From: Alnus glutinosa
Taxonomy: Eukaryota; Streptophyta; Magnoliopsida; Fagales; Betulaceae
Direction of reading: 5' to 3'
DNA: 64,000 nucleotides
Assembly: GCF_958979055.1 (NCBI RefSeq)
Contig: NC_084893.1
Coordinates: 8,993,071 to 9,057,070 of the forward strand
Position 1 is the first letter of the stretch. Every line of letters begins with the position of its first letter. The notes below the pieces were generated by a model, which did not search any database, had not been told where the DNA came from, and saw nothing but the letters and a program-made list of their open reading frames with translations. Of this stretch, positions 49,626 through 61,296 are shown one piece after another. Made by a program: the position numbers and the translations under genes.

Positions 49626-50029
49626 TGAAGATGCAGAAAATTAAAATAGAGAAAATTCATGAGGTGGTTCGAACGGTGGCCTGGGCACTGTATACTTAAA
49701 ATGAGAACTGTTTCGTTAAGTTGTTCCGCGCGTCTTTTCTGAAAAAATGAGAACAGTTTTGTCAAAACATCTTGAGCCTGTTTCCTAATTTCGTGTTTTT
49801 TATTGTTTTCTGTTTTGCTTGTTTCTGTTTTAAAAACAACAAACCAAACGCACATATCATGGACCGAAACATGTTTTACTGTTTTGGAAACAGAAAACTG
49901 TTTCCAAAACAGCTAACCAAACAGGCTCTATCACTTCGCTCGATCACATGGGTCTTGGTCAACTTTGTGTCTAAATTATGTTTATCTATTGTTATTGTTT
50001 TAAAAATGTTTCAATTTTATGTTTTTTTT

Positions 50030-50945
50030 ATTATTATTTTTTTTTGAACAAATTTTTAATCTTATAAACACGAGACCTAAAGGTTAAAAGTTAGGAGCCC
50101 AAAGACTCCCTAAAAACAATATTAAAGACTGGAGGTGGAGTTTCCTCCAACCATATTGAGTCTTTGACATAAAACACATCTGCCTTAGCTAACACATGGG
50201 TAGCAGAATTTGCCTCTCTTTTTACATGAATTACACGAAAAGATTTAAGAGAGTACAATACTAATCTAATATCATTAGTGAAGTGTCCAATTTTGCTCAA
50301 AGAAGGAATGGCCAAATTAATCTCATTTACTACCTGCAAAGCATCTCCTTCCAAAATGATATCAAGCAAATCTAATTCTTTCGCCAAGACAACAGCATGA
50401 AGAGCAGCCCATGCCTCAGCAACAAGAGAATCTGTATGACCATGTAATGTAAGACTGCGTGTTGCCACTACTAACCCCTGATAATCACGAGCTATAATCC
50501 CAACTCCCATCCTTCTGTTCTTTATGTCAACTGCAGCATCCCAGTTGATTTTATAAAAACCAAGAGAAGGAGCCTTCCATTGGACTAGGGGAACAAGTAT
50601 AACCTAAAAAATCATTCTCATTTTCAGTTGGCGCATTAGCTCTTTTGAAATCCTCAATGGAAATAACTGATTCCCTCATTAGTACTTGATTTGGCGATGT
50701 AAAAACCCCACCAAACACTACGGAATTTCTTCTCCGCCATAATTTTCAGGCTAGAATTGCCCAAAGCTCAATAGCCACATAAGAGCATCTCCTCATCAAA
50801 GTTTCTAGAACGCTACTCAAACTGACAACTCCGCCACTACATTTTTGCAAACTTTTGGGTCTCAAGCTTCACACATCCACCGCAGCCGGGCACTCCCATA
50901 GAATATGCAAAACTGACTCAATCTCAATAAACAATCAAATTGGTT
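50030..50945 (-). mobile_element. LINE 3' fragment with RNase H-like domain
   Basis: The minus-strand ORF at 50510-50091 reads GVGIIARDYQGLVVATRSLT, AEAWAALHAVVLAKELDLLD, ILEGDALQVVNEIN and VHVKREANSATHVLA-like text. This is the RVT_3/RNase H domain found at the end of many plant LINEs. Key acids of that fold (E of AEAWA, D of EGDA) are visible. Upstream on the same strand are broken frames with zf-RVT-like text (up to about 50,945). A/T-rich tail sequence lies at 50,030-50,045. Stops and frame breaks make it a dead, 5'-truncated copy. Confidence 0.75.
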
Positions 50946-52955
50946 TTTTTTTTATTAATATAAATTGATATTATTTTGCATTTCCAATTATTAAAGTGAA
51001 ACTATTATTTAAATTTAAATTTGATGGTTTTGAAAGACTAGTTTTTATTCATGAATTACGTGATTGAAAATTGTCCAATGATAAATAGTGATAGGGTCAT
51101 CCCTTTTCTTCCAATTAGTGATAGGTCCCGTTTATCACCCTTTTCATTCATCTTCGTTAAACCTAATTTGTATATTTTTCATGCGGTAGATCTTTATAAG
51201 CTCCTCTCGACCTTCTCCTTTAGATCTCCATTATTGCTAGGTGTCGGTGAATTGAATGGCCAAAATGGGTACCACCAAAGTCGGAAAGTTGGAATTAAAT
51301 GCCACCGACTTTTTCCACCGGAAAAAGGTGTTTTTAACATGTATTCACAGTGGTAGTGGCGGGCAGTACGTAGACGAAAAACTAAATGGGCTTAATTCGA
51401 GTTTGCTTGGATAAGAGACGATTACACAACAGTGGTGTGAATTATGGCAGTGATTGTGAGACGTGATCAGCTGTAGGACTGTGGTGTGAACCTAAAGAAG
51501 CTCGAAGCTTTTGCCTTCTACATACAAAGATAGTGGGATTGTGGGGGAGAAAGTGAGATGGTCGTCGTAGGCAAAGTGATGACTAAATACGACGTCGTTT
51601 TTGTTTTGTACAAAACAACGCAGCTTGAATGAATAATTTTAAAATGTTTTTATATTCATTAGACTTAGAAAACTGATATTTCAAAATCAGTTCTACCTTC
51701 CGACCCGACAATGTCAAAACTGTTATTTTTGTTCAGCCTACAAATCGGTGGCGGGGTGGGGCGGGGCGGTGCGATGGTTGCCGATAGGCAATTGGTAGGC
51801 GGTGGGCGGGCAAACGGCACACTCCTAATCTCCATAGTCGATACCCCCCTTTTGCCTATAGAGACTTTTAGATCAAGATGCTATGTTCTCTAAGCGTCCA
51901 CCACTGTGCTCCTCCGTCGCCAGATATCGTAGTGATGCTCCTCTACAAGGACTTTATGTTATAGGGGATCAAGTATTTTTTAGGCCATATGGGACCACAT
52001 TTGTTTGTATACTTAATTTTCTGAACTACCTTTTAAAGGGCGAGGAGCCAAAGCAATTTATTTATTTATTTATTTTTTTTCGAAAAATATATACTAAAGG
52101 AAGAACCAACCAGACTAACCTAGTTGATAAATAAAGAACGTATACGAAAACAAAAACAACAATTGGAGTAGAGAATACAATTGCATTATAAGGTCGCAAT
52201 TAAGCGGATCAAGCAAGTTTAAATTGACATAACATGAAACCTATTAGTCCAAAAGCGCCGTGGAGAGCAACAAAGGTCCACAGACTGCATAATTGACACC
52301 AACAAGTAAAATCTTCTTGTGCTTCTGGATCCCATAGTAACAACAAAGAGTGCTAAAACTATTAGCAGGAGTAGAATATGCTGTAGTTAAGAAGTTGCAA
52401 CCTTCCAAATAGGAATTTGCCAATCCGTGTATGACATGAAGTTACAAAGGTTGTATATGTAAACCAACCCCCTAAGACGAAATAGGTAAAGAGCAATAGA
52501 CCGGACCGACCTAAAAAACGAAACAAGATTTATATATGAACCTTTGAAAAGTGGGTGGAAGCCATGGTTTATGTTGATTTCCCGTACGTCCGTCTCTAGT
52601 TGTTAAAAATCTAAATCATGAAAAGGAATTAGGTTTGGGGTTTCAAATCATTCGAAACGATCGTTTGAATACGCACCAATAGAAATCAATCAAATCTTTT
52701 GCCATCTAGTTTTCACTTCGTTTTATTTTATTTTGTTTTATTTTAACGTCCACGTGAGATTTTATTTTATTTTTTTCTAATTTATATCCGGACAGTGTTA
52801 AATAGAATGATCAAATAAGATGTAGTTTAATTTACATGTAACAACAATGTTTGATAGGCCTGATTATTATAATTAGAGTAATGTTAGATGCTATATTTTT
52901 ATTTTACAATTGTCTAACAATGTTGAAGTGTCACTCTAAATCAATTATTAGATCT
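50946..52955. other. Intergenic, no supported gene
   Basis: Mixed composition. Several 60-100-codon frames (51,051-51,356; 51,711-52,134) show no family signature. GC-rich GGTGGCGGGGTGGGGCGGGG occurs at 51,749-51,768. Confidence 0.45.
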
Positions 52956-52956
52956 T

Positions 52957-53071
52957 TTTATTATTATTATTATTATTTTTTAACATGTCCACACAAGAAG
53001 AGGGAGATGATTCGAACTTAATGACCCCCGCTTCATGAAGCGTGGTTCCCAGTCGATTGAGCTATCTCTTA
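52957..53071 (-). mobile_element. tRNA-derived SINE-like unit
   Basis: On the minus strand AAGAGATAGCTCAATCGACTGG resembles a Pol III A box and AAGTTCGAATCATCTC a B box, spaced as in a tRNA. Between them CGCTTCATGAAGCG mimics an anticodon stem. The 3' end runs GTGTGGACATGTTAAAAA followed by (AAT)n, a SINE-type tail. Acceptor arms do not pair, so it is not a working tRNA gene. Another (AAT)n lies upstream at 53,083-53,106. Confidence 0.65.
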
Positions 53072-53842
53072 GAAACTATCACTTTATTATTATTATTATT
53101 ATTATTTAACAATGACTAATAGAAGGGTTAATCCAGAGTGACTGTAGTATCTAGAATTTCCATTATAGTTATAGTCTTGCCCATACAATTCGGTACTCAG
53201 ATCGTGCCAAGTTATCCTGACAAGGTAGGAGCTGGGGTTTTGTAACCCCATCCAGAGCACTGCCTGTTTTTCCATTCTGCCTGTACAATTCATTCCATTT
53301 GTACAAGCTGCATTTTCATATCCAAGAGAAATCTGATTTAACACAGACATCCCTATGAGAGATCACAAGTTCTTTTATATAGATGGTGAAGTAAGATTTC
53401 CATGGGTGGCTAAGTTTTGTGTAATTAAAAAATAAGGAAAAAGTGTTGGAGAATATATGTAGCATTTAGAAATTTCTGAGAGAACCTTTTTTTCCTTGTC
53501 ATTTCTCAATTTTTGTTTTTCATGGATGGGAGCATTTACAGAGGGTGTACAACATTGAACAAACAACTACAGTTCAAAAGAAACACAACAATCATATTCC
53601 AAGAAAACGCAGTACATACACCTTTTCCAGCTGCCTCAGAACCCTGCTGAGGTGGGAATCCTAGATAAGCATAGTCATTCAGCTCATCTTCTCACAAGCT
53701 GTAATGTTTTCCTTGCACTCCAAATTGCAACTGCAGAATACTGTCGTAAAGACACCGGCATAAAACTGCAAATCTATCATAGAGCTCCATTGCAAGTTGA
53801 TCATCTACCACAACAAGCTGGAGTCACAGCTTGTATCAACCT
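53072..53842 (-). other. 3' flank / possible spliced 3' UTR of the CCCH gene
   Basis: Downstream of the stop at 53,843. An 82-codon minus-strand frame at 53,102-53,350 has protein-like composition but no recognised domain. A donor-like AAAAG|GTGTATG lies near 53,620. It could be a 3' UTR exon; coding potential is not supported. Confidence 0.35.
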
Positions 53843-56800
53843 CTACACCTTGACAAACTTATCGACATAGCCCTGCAGGAGATGTTGAGAGGTGCTGAGA
53901 AGTATGAAAAATATTGATTAAAACTATCGTAGAAGCACATTGTGTATAAGCCAGTATTTGCAGTTCTGAACCCAACCCCCACCCCCTTATCTTTAAAAAG
54001 GTAAACAAACAAAAAAGGTATGTAAAAGAGTTTTATAGAATGAAATGGTTCAAAATCAATTGATCAACCTGTTGAAGCAACAAGTAACTGACAATCTCAT
54101 ATAAGCACGATGTAATATGCAGTAGGGACTCCCCTATGGTCATGCCATGTGACACCTTATAAAATATTTAAGGACCAATGGATTGGGTTAGAGTTCATAA
54201 AGAGTATTTTCGGTCACAAAACATGCTTCACACGTCCAGAGAGCAAGAAGGCATACAAAAACACATGTTTCTTTGGGCATGCATCAATCTATCTAAATAT
54301 AAGTCTTCAACACTCTTTCCCATTCGTAAGCAAATAGAAGACAGAATCGAGGATTTACCATCACTAGTTTTGTTAGTTTCCGCTGTGATGAGTCAATATA
54401 TTGATCTATCTTTGCCTGAGACTTGGGTACCTTGTGGCTCTTCATGGCTCCGGACACCTTATCAACAGTCTTCTTTACAATGGTCTTAAATGCCTCCTTG
54501 CTCATATTACCTTGTCGCCATGATGGCTTAAGAACCTCTTTTACAAAATCTGCAACAGCAATCTTGAAAAGTTTCATTGATCTAGAATCCTTGCTCTTCC
54601 TACTCTTCCCTGAAGACCTAATCTGATCAATCTCAATTTCACCCCCAGTCATGTTTGCTACATCAATAGGATTGCTTGGGCTCTCATTCTCAACAGCACC
54701 CACTTCTGCATCTGCTGTCTCACCGTATTCATCATTATCCAGAGATGCAGTTGAAGCAACAGCCCCAACTTCTTTACGTTTCTGTTCCACATCCAGTGGC
54801 TTGCGGGTACCACTGAGCCTTAGTATGGTGTCAGATTCACCAGAAAGTTCCTGCTTTTGACCATGATCATCTCTCCTCAACAAATTTGATGATGGCTCAA
54901 TGCTGTCAAAAAGTGGATCATACTGGTCACCACCTAACCTAGGCAAAATCTGCCCAACTGCTTTGATAGAACTTGGTGAGGAAGTTGTCTGTCTTGATCC
55001 AACACTGCCCACACCTAGCCCATCAACTGGAACATGGCTCAACTTGAATGAACGATCATAGTTATTAGAAGAAGGGGCTACCTTATCTTGCTTGAATTCA
55101 TCAGAACTGAATTTGGAGCTCAGCGGCTGCTCAAAAGTAGAAGCATAAGGATTATAATGAGCAGAAATTCTTGATCCCCCAAAAGCAAGAATTTGAGATG
55201 ACTGATGCCCATCCAGAAGATCTGCCGGGTATTTGGACACAGAACCAGTCTTTCCAGGCACACCCAAAATGCTATCAGTCGCAGGGTATTGCAAACCATA
55301 TGGTGGCCGTTGCTGCTGTGAATAAGGATGAATCTGGGAAGATGACTTTCTAAGTTCGCCAGGGGCCAAATTGTCACCAGAAAAAGGTTTCATTTCATTG
55401 GGAAATAATTCCTGTGAAGGGGGCATAAGTTGAGGGAGCATGTTGCCAGTACCAAAGGAGCTTGAAGAAATTAAATCCTGGACTGGAAGCTGTGAAAGAC
55501 GATTTTCTCTTGTAAGACTAGTGCTGCCAAAAGGTTGACTAGGCTGATTGCTCATAGGCAGAGGGTTTGATCCCAAATCTTCCAAATAAGAGAAAGGTCG
55601 ATGATGCTCCTGCCCTGGAGGATATGCTCGAGAAGGAAATTCGCTAACCTGTGTATAAACAGGCATGTTGCTAGGGTAGAGCCTAACAGAAGTCTGAGAA
55701 CTGAAGGTGAGCAAGTGACCCTCCTGAAACTGTGAAGAAACACCCGGTGTGGTGGTTCCTGCATTAGAAGTTGGGTCAAACGGTGGTCGTGGAGGTGGTG
55801 GTGGCAAGGAGATCCAAGAGGTACTTGGGAGTACAGGATATTGAGAATGTTGGTTGGATAATGGAGCTTGATAAGGATGAAAACTTTCCCCAGGAGCAGA
55901 TCCAAATGGAAAGGATGCACTCTCTGGTGTCAAGTTGTGATCCTTTAGTGCCTGTGCCATATGTGTAGTATTTGCACCTTGTGAGACTGGAGGAGGGGGC
56001 AACTCAGATGGATAATGTGAAAAACCTATAGCAGAAATACAATGAGATAAGTCTTTAGGAGCCAAGGATTGCAATGAGAATTGTTCAGATGGAAGAGGCT
56101 GGCTAACAGAACTTGTGTCAGGGCATGGCTGAGTTGATGATTTTGTATTTGGAAGAGGTTCACCCATTGATAACTTATTAGGGGAAGTTATGGATGTATG
56201 ATCCTGAGATGAATCAGATATAGAAGAGTCATATATCAGCCGAGCATTTTGAAGCCCTGAAATACAGAGATTGGATTGAGATTGCTGAGTTGCTGAACTT
56301 TTCAGAGATGAAAGTATGTCCTGAGAGGTATTACCTTGTGACTTCAGGGCATCAGCATCACTAACAGATTGAGAGGGACAAACTTCCAAGGAGAATGGCT
56401 GGTGAGAATCCACTGTTCCCGGACAGCTCTCACCATCAGGGATGTCACTAGTAGGCTGCTCTGCCTTTTCTTGAATAGCTTGCATTTTCCGCACTTCAGC
56501 TACTTCTCTAGAACTCTCATAGTTATTTATATCAGACTTTGATATTCGACCATCACTATCTGAAATACCAGATTGCTGAGCATCTCTAATAGTATCTTCT
56601 CTTTTCCAATTGATGTTCGCATCTTCTGTAGCACCATCCACATCTTGACAGGATTGCACCTGGCTCTTGAATGCTTCACGCTCATGATTAGATAATTCAA
56701 CTGAGATATCATGGATCTCTTCACGAAACTTAGAATTCTTTGTACTAGGAGGACCTTCAAGATACTGCTGTTTGCTCTTTTGGTGCCTTGATCCGCTACT

Positions 56801-59202
56801 CCTGTCAGATTCATGGTGCATATATCGACAGGACGCTCCACGGTAACACCTTCCTCGAAGGAAGTCAAAGCATTCTGGAAGCTGACCCTTGTCCCGTCTC
56901 CTGTTTTCAACACTGAACTCACCTGTACGCCTAAATAGGGGAGACCTGCTCCTGCTTCTTCGGTTCTTAGGAGACCAGCTGAAACATAGCCAGTGGAAAA
57001 ATTAAAATTTCCACAGCTCCTAGGCAAAATGCACCTAAGGCCTATCATTCTAAACCCTAAACAGTAAGTAATCAGTCAATTACATTAATCAAGATGTATA
57101 CAAAATGCACCGAATACCTGCGAGATCGGCTTCGCCTCTCCCTTCTTTTCCACGGACTCCTCCTCCTCCTCCTTCTATCTAGAGGAGATCGGCTCCGGCT
57201 CCTGCTTCTACCTCTCTTGTTACGCCTCCGAGTGTAGTGAGAATCATCACTGTCACTGTCAGTAGCATCTTCCCTGACTAATCTCCCAAATTCATCTACT
57301 TTTGAAGGAGTTGATTCAAGTTTTTCCTTTTTCACATTATTTTTATTTTGAGACATAGAACCCTTAGAAACATCAACACCAGCACTATCCATGTCATCTT
57401 TATCCCAAACAGCCTCACGAGAAGCAGAGTGACTAAACGGCACTTGATTTTCATGGTTATAATCAACATGTTCATCAGTTGTCCCACTTGAGGTAGACAC
57501 TGTACCAGTATCCTTAACCTCTTTTTGTGCATCTGGGGGAATTTCTTGAGCCTTGTAGGGCATCCTGGATTCTGAGAGCCATTCGAACCCCTTTCCAGTC
57601 CTGCAGGAACCCTTGGATTCTATATCTGTCTCCAGATTACAACCAGTATTGCCATGGGAATTTGTAGCACCAGCTGTAACTGATGGTGAAAACTTTAAAG
57701 GACTAACATCTTCACGGTGGGGCTCATCCTCATTTCCTGAACTGTCATCAGAAGCATAGTGGTGTTGTAGAAGTCTGAATGGGCTGCCACCTTGGGTTAA
57801 TTCACCAGAACACAAATCAGAATTGATGGCTTCAGCTGCTACAGAAATCCTGGATGGACCTAATTCATCAGATAGAGGACTACTAGATTTCGCTGAATTG
57901 CGGGCAACAGGGCGTTCTGAAGCTCCAGCAGAAATCATGACTGGGCTATGAACTGCAGAAGTTGACCTTCCAAATGTTGAGTGTTCATGATGCAGCCCTG
58001 AATAAAAATAAAATAAAATAATGAATATAGTAGTAATAAATAATGGCGAGTCCTGAATTAGAAGAAATCATACGACCAAATGAAAACTCATTCCATATCA
58101 ATGAAAAAGAACAAGCTAGAAGAGAAATGCACAATCGATATGACATCAGCTTTGACAACAATTACACAGGTCTAGTAAGGTTATAATCCACTGCCTTACT
58201 TATAAAAAAAAAAAAAGGTTATAATCCACTGCCTCCATAAATTAGTGCACTGGTGGATGGGTAGTATGTCAAGATTGAAAACTCATCAACCCTACAGCTG
58301 CACAGTAACTGAATGATCTAAACAAACTGGAGTCCCTTCGGAGCAAGGTACCATGTCATATTGGCTACATAAAGATAAGGATAGCACGGCTCTTCTGAGC
58401 ATGAATTCCAACTCCTTGAGTTAGTAAAATCCATTCACGTTTCAATCAGAACTACAACTAAAATACTAAATTATGATACGAAATTGAGAAAGATTAAATA
58501 AAGATGGAGCTTATGATATCAAAAATTTAACTAAATGAGCTTAATTCAATAAAGACGGTTTATAGTAGAAGCCTTAGAACTTCACTTCAAATATCACTTG
58601 TGCGTAAATGAACAAATATAGAAATATAGCAAGAGAAGGGAAATAAGAGTAACATTAACGAAGCTGAAATGACCATAGTCACAGTAAAGTCACGTCAGCT
58701 AAATTTTAAGTATTAACCATATAAATTAAATGATTAAAACAAATATATATTAAGAAATGGGCGATGAGTGAACTTGTGTAAATACAATTCCAAAAATCAA
58801 GCAAAGGAAACATTTTGAGGCATGAATCAAGGCAAAAGCTTTGAGGTGCACACTAAAAGACTGTTTCAAAACTGATTCTGACTTTGGTGGGAAAAAGATT
58901 ACAAGATAATAAATGCTTAATTTGTTTATAAAGGAAAAAACAACTAATAGGAATAATCTTTAAGTAAAACCTTTACCTTTTTCACCTAGCTCTGCGAACC
59001 CAGAGCTAGTCACTTTTTCAGATAAAACATCCTTCAATGGGCTACCTTCTGCTAAACTATCCAGCACATGTAACTGCTCTTTCCCATCAAGCTTCTTGTG
59101 GACTATATCACACCCATTGTTTAGTCTTTCAATTGAGTGATTGACTCCCTGATCTTCATCAGACTGGGTAAAATCATCTGAAAAACACCCATAAACATAT
59201 TG

Positions 59203-59244
<42 letters not shown>

Positions 59245-61265
59245 CTTCATTCTGCTCTCAGATTCATGCTCAATCACAGACCAAATAGACTTGAAAAAAT
59301 GTAAGCAACAAGTTTAACAAACTCTTTTTTTCTCCTAACTACAAAATTTGCCAATTAGATATAATCATCGGAAGCAACACAATTATCAGTTCGTACAAAA
59401 ACATATTACAAAAATTGGACAGTCAACCAGATCAACATGGGACATACCTGAAAAATACGCAATCCATTGACATAAATCAATTTCAACTTAAATATCATAT
59501 GAAAAGTTAATTTGTATAAAGAAAAAAAGATGAACCAAAAAAAAAAAAAAAAAAACTAGACATCAGAAAGATATGATAATGTCTTGTTGTACAAAAAGGC
59601 CAGAATCTAGACAATGATCCTTTCTCTAAACTCTAGTGGAAAAGAACCTCGTTACAAGCCTGTCACTACAAGTGACATGTAAATCAGCAGACTTAGTAGT
59701 CGATAATTTTTCCTCTAAGCGAACCAAATAGCGCAATAGATAAAAAGGTGCAAAACAGTGTAATGTTTGTCCAAACATCAAATGAAGGTAGTTCTCCTAT
59801 CTTCTAGTTTCTCGAGATCATTGATAACTAGCCACTTTGTAGGTGAGTACCAAAAGGTCACTTTAATGGCTTTACAGTCCTAAGTTTTTTCTACATTAAT
59901 CTATAAGTTTGCTTCATTTCTCTTCTTCTATGTTTGCATTGAGTGCACTCCAAAGGCGCGGAACCAGAAATCAAGGTGTGGGGGGAAAAACTAAAAAAAA
60001 AAAAAAAAACACTTTTAGGGGGGTAACAAATTCATTTTAAAGTGTTTAAATTATAAAAAGTATAAAAATTTAGAGACAAATTAAAAATAAATAAATAAAT
60101 AAAAAATTGGGGGGGGGGGGGGGGGGGGGGGCTATGGACCCCCAAGGGTGGGAGTAGTTTTGCCCCTGGCACTCCTTAGTATCATTTGCCCATTTTGCAC
60201 GATCAAAGACTATAGAAACTTAAAAAATTGTGGATACTACATTTGCCACCCTCAAACTTACAGCCAAACTACAATGCCCCCCAAACTCTACAAAGTAGCA
60301 ATTGAACCCCCCCAACTAGTGACCCCTTTTTGAGGTGGAGATGGTACTTTCTTAGTATGCGTGGCTGTATTCTCATCCGATTCGACATAGAGTGGAGGAC
60401 AGGTTACTTTGGAACCCTTCCAAGAGGGGGCTATTTGAAGTTAAGTTATTTTATAAGGTGTTAACCATCCAAGAGGGTTCTTCCTTTTCTTGGAAGAGTA
60501 TTTGGCATGTTAAGGCTCCGTCGAGGGTGTCATTTTTTGTGTGGACAGCAGCCTTAGGGAAAATTTTGACGCATGACAATTTGCGTAGGCAAAATGTCTT
60601 GGTGATTGAATGGTGTTGTATGTGCAAGAAGAGTAGGGAATCCGTTGACCACCTCTTATTGCATTGCGAGGTTGCACGAGATTCGTGGAGCTACTTTCTT
60701 ACTTTGTTTGGGGTGGAGTGGGTCATGCCGAGACGGGTGCTGGATTTGTTGACTAGCTGGGGTGATTCGCTGGGGTGTGGTCAAGCTCAGACGATCTGGA
60801 GGTAGGTCCCTTTATGCTTAATGTGGAGCCATTGGTGTGGGAGAAATGCTCGGCATTTTGAAGATGTAGAAACATCGGTGTTGGAGTTGCAAAGAAATGT
60901 GCTTATCTTAGCCCGAGTTGCCTTACTTTTGTAGAGTTTTTAAATTTATGCTCTTCGTTTTCCTCAATTTAAGAGATCTCTAGTATACTTCTGCTCCTCT
61001 ATGCTTTTTCAATGATATGTCATTGTTTATCAAAAAAATAAAAAACTAGTGCTCCCTTTCACTTAGCCTCCCGCCATTAGGAGTTTCTGTCAACTTGGCC
61101 AGCAACCCCGGTGAGAAGTGAAAATACCAATATGCCCTTAAAAAGAAAAAAAAATAAAAAAAAATAAAAAAAATCTCTGCAGTGACCGACCCACAGCCAG
61201 CCACCATGGGTCTCCTTCATGGAGAGTTGTGGGTCTCTCCACGGCCAGCCGTGGGTGATGTTGTG

Positions 61266-61296
<31 letters not shown>

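Larger units (their letters stand above)
43058..49928 (-). mobile_element. PIF/Harbinger DNA transposon, apparently complete
   Basis: A 6,871-bp element. The left terminus reads GAGCTCGTTTGGT and the right terminus, in reverse complement, GAGCCTGTTTGGT. Both are flanked by TAT (43,055-43,057 and 49,929-49,931), a 3-bp duplication close to the TWA usual for this superfamily. Both subterminal regions carry further TGTTTGG/AAACAGTTTT motifs. Inside are two spliced minus-strand genes with intact frames, a Myb/SANT-like protein and a DDE transposase, which is the standard Harbinger pair. The 3-kb right portion holds a TATA box, untranslated exons and purine-rich tandem repeats. It lies between the FCP1-like gene's 5' end and a LINE fragment. 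Confidence 0.88.

Noticed and set aside
52981..53071. Functional tRNA gene
   Set aside because: A- and B-box-like blocks are present, but acceptor and T stems do not pair; treated as SINE-like.
53102..53350. 82-codon minus-strand ORF beyond the CCCH stop codon
   Set aside because: Protein-like composition but no recognised family, and the CCCH domain is already complete at 53,843; probably 3' UTR or chance.
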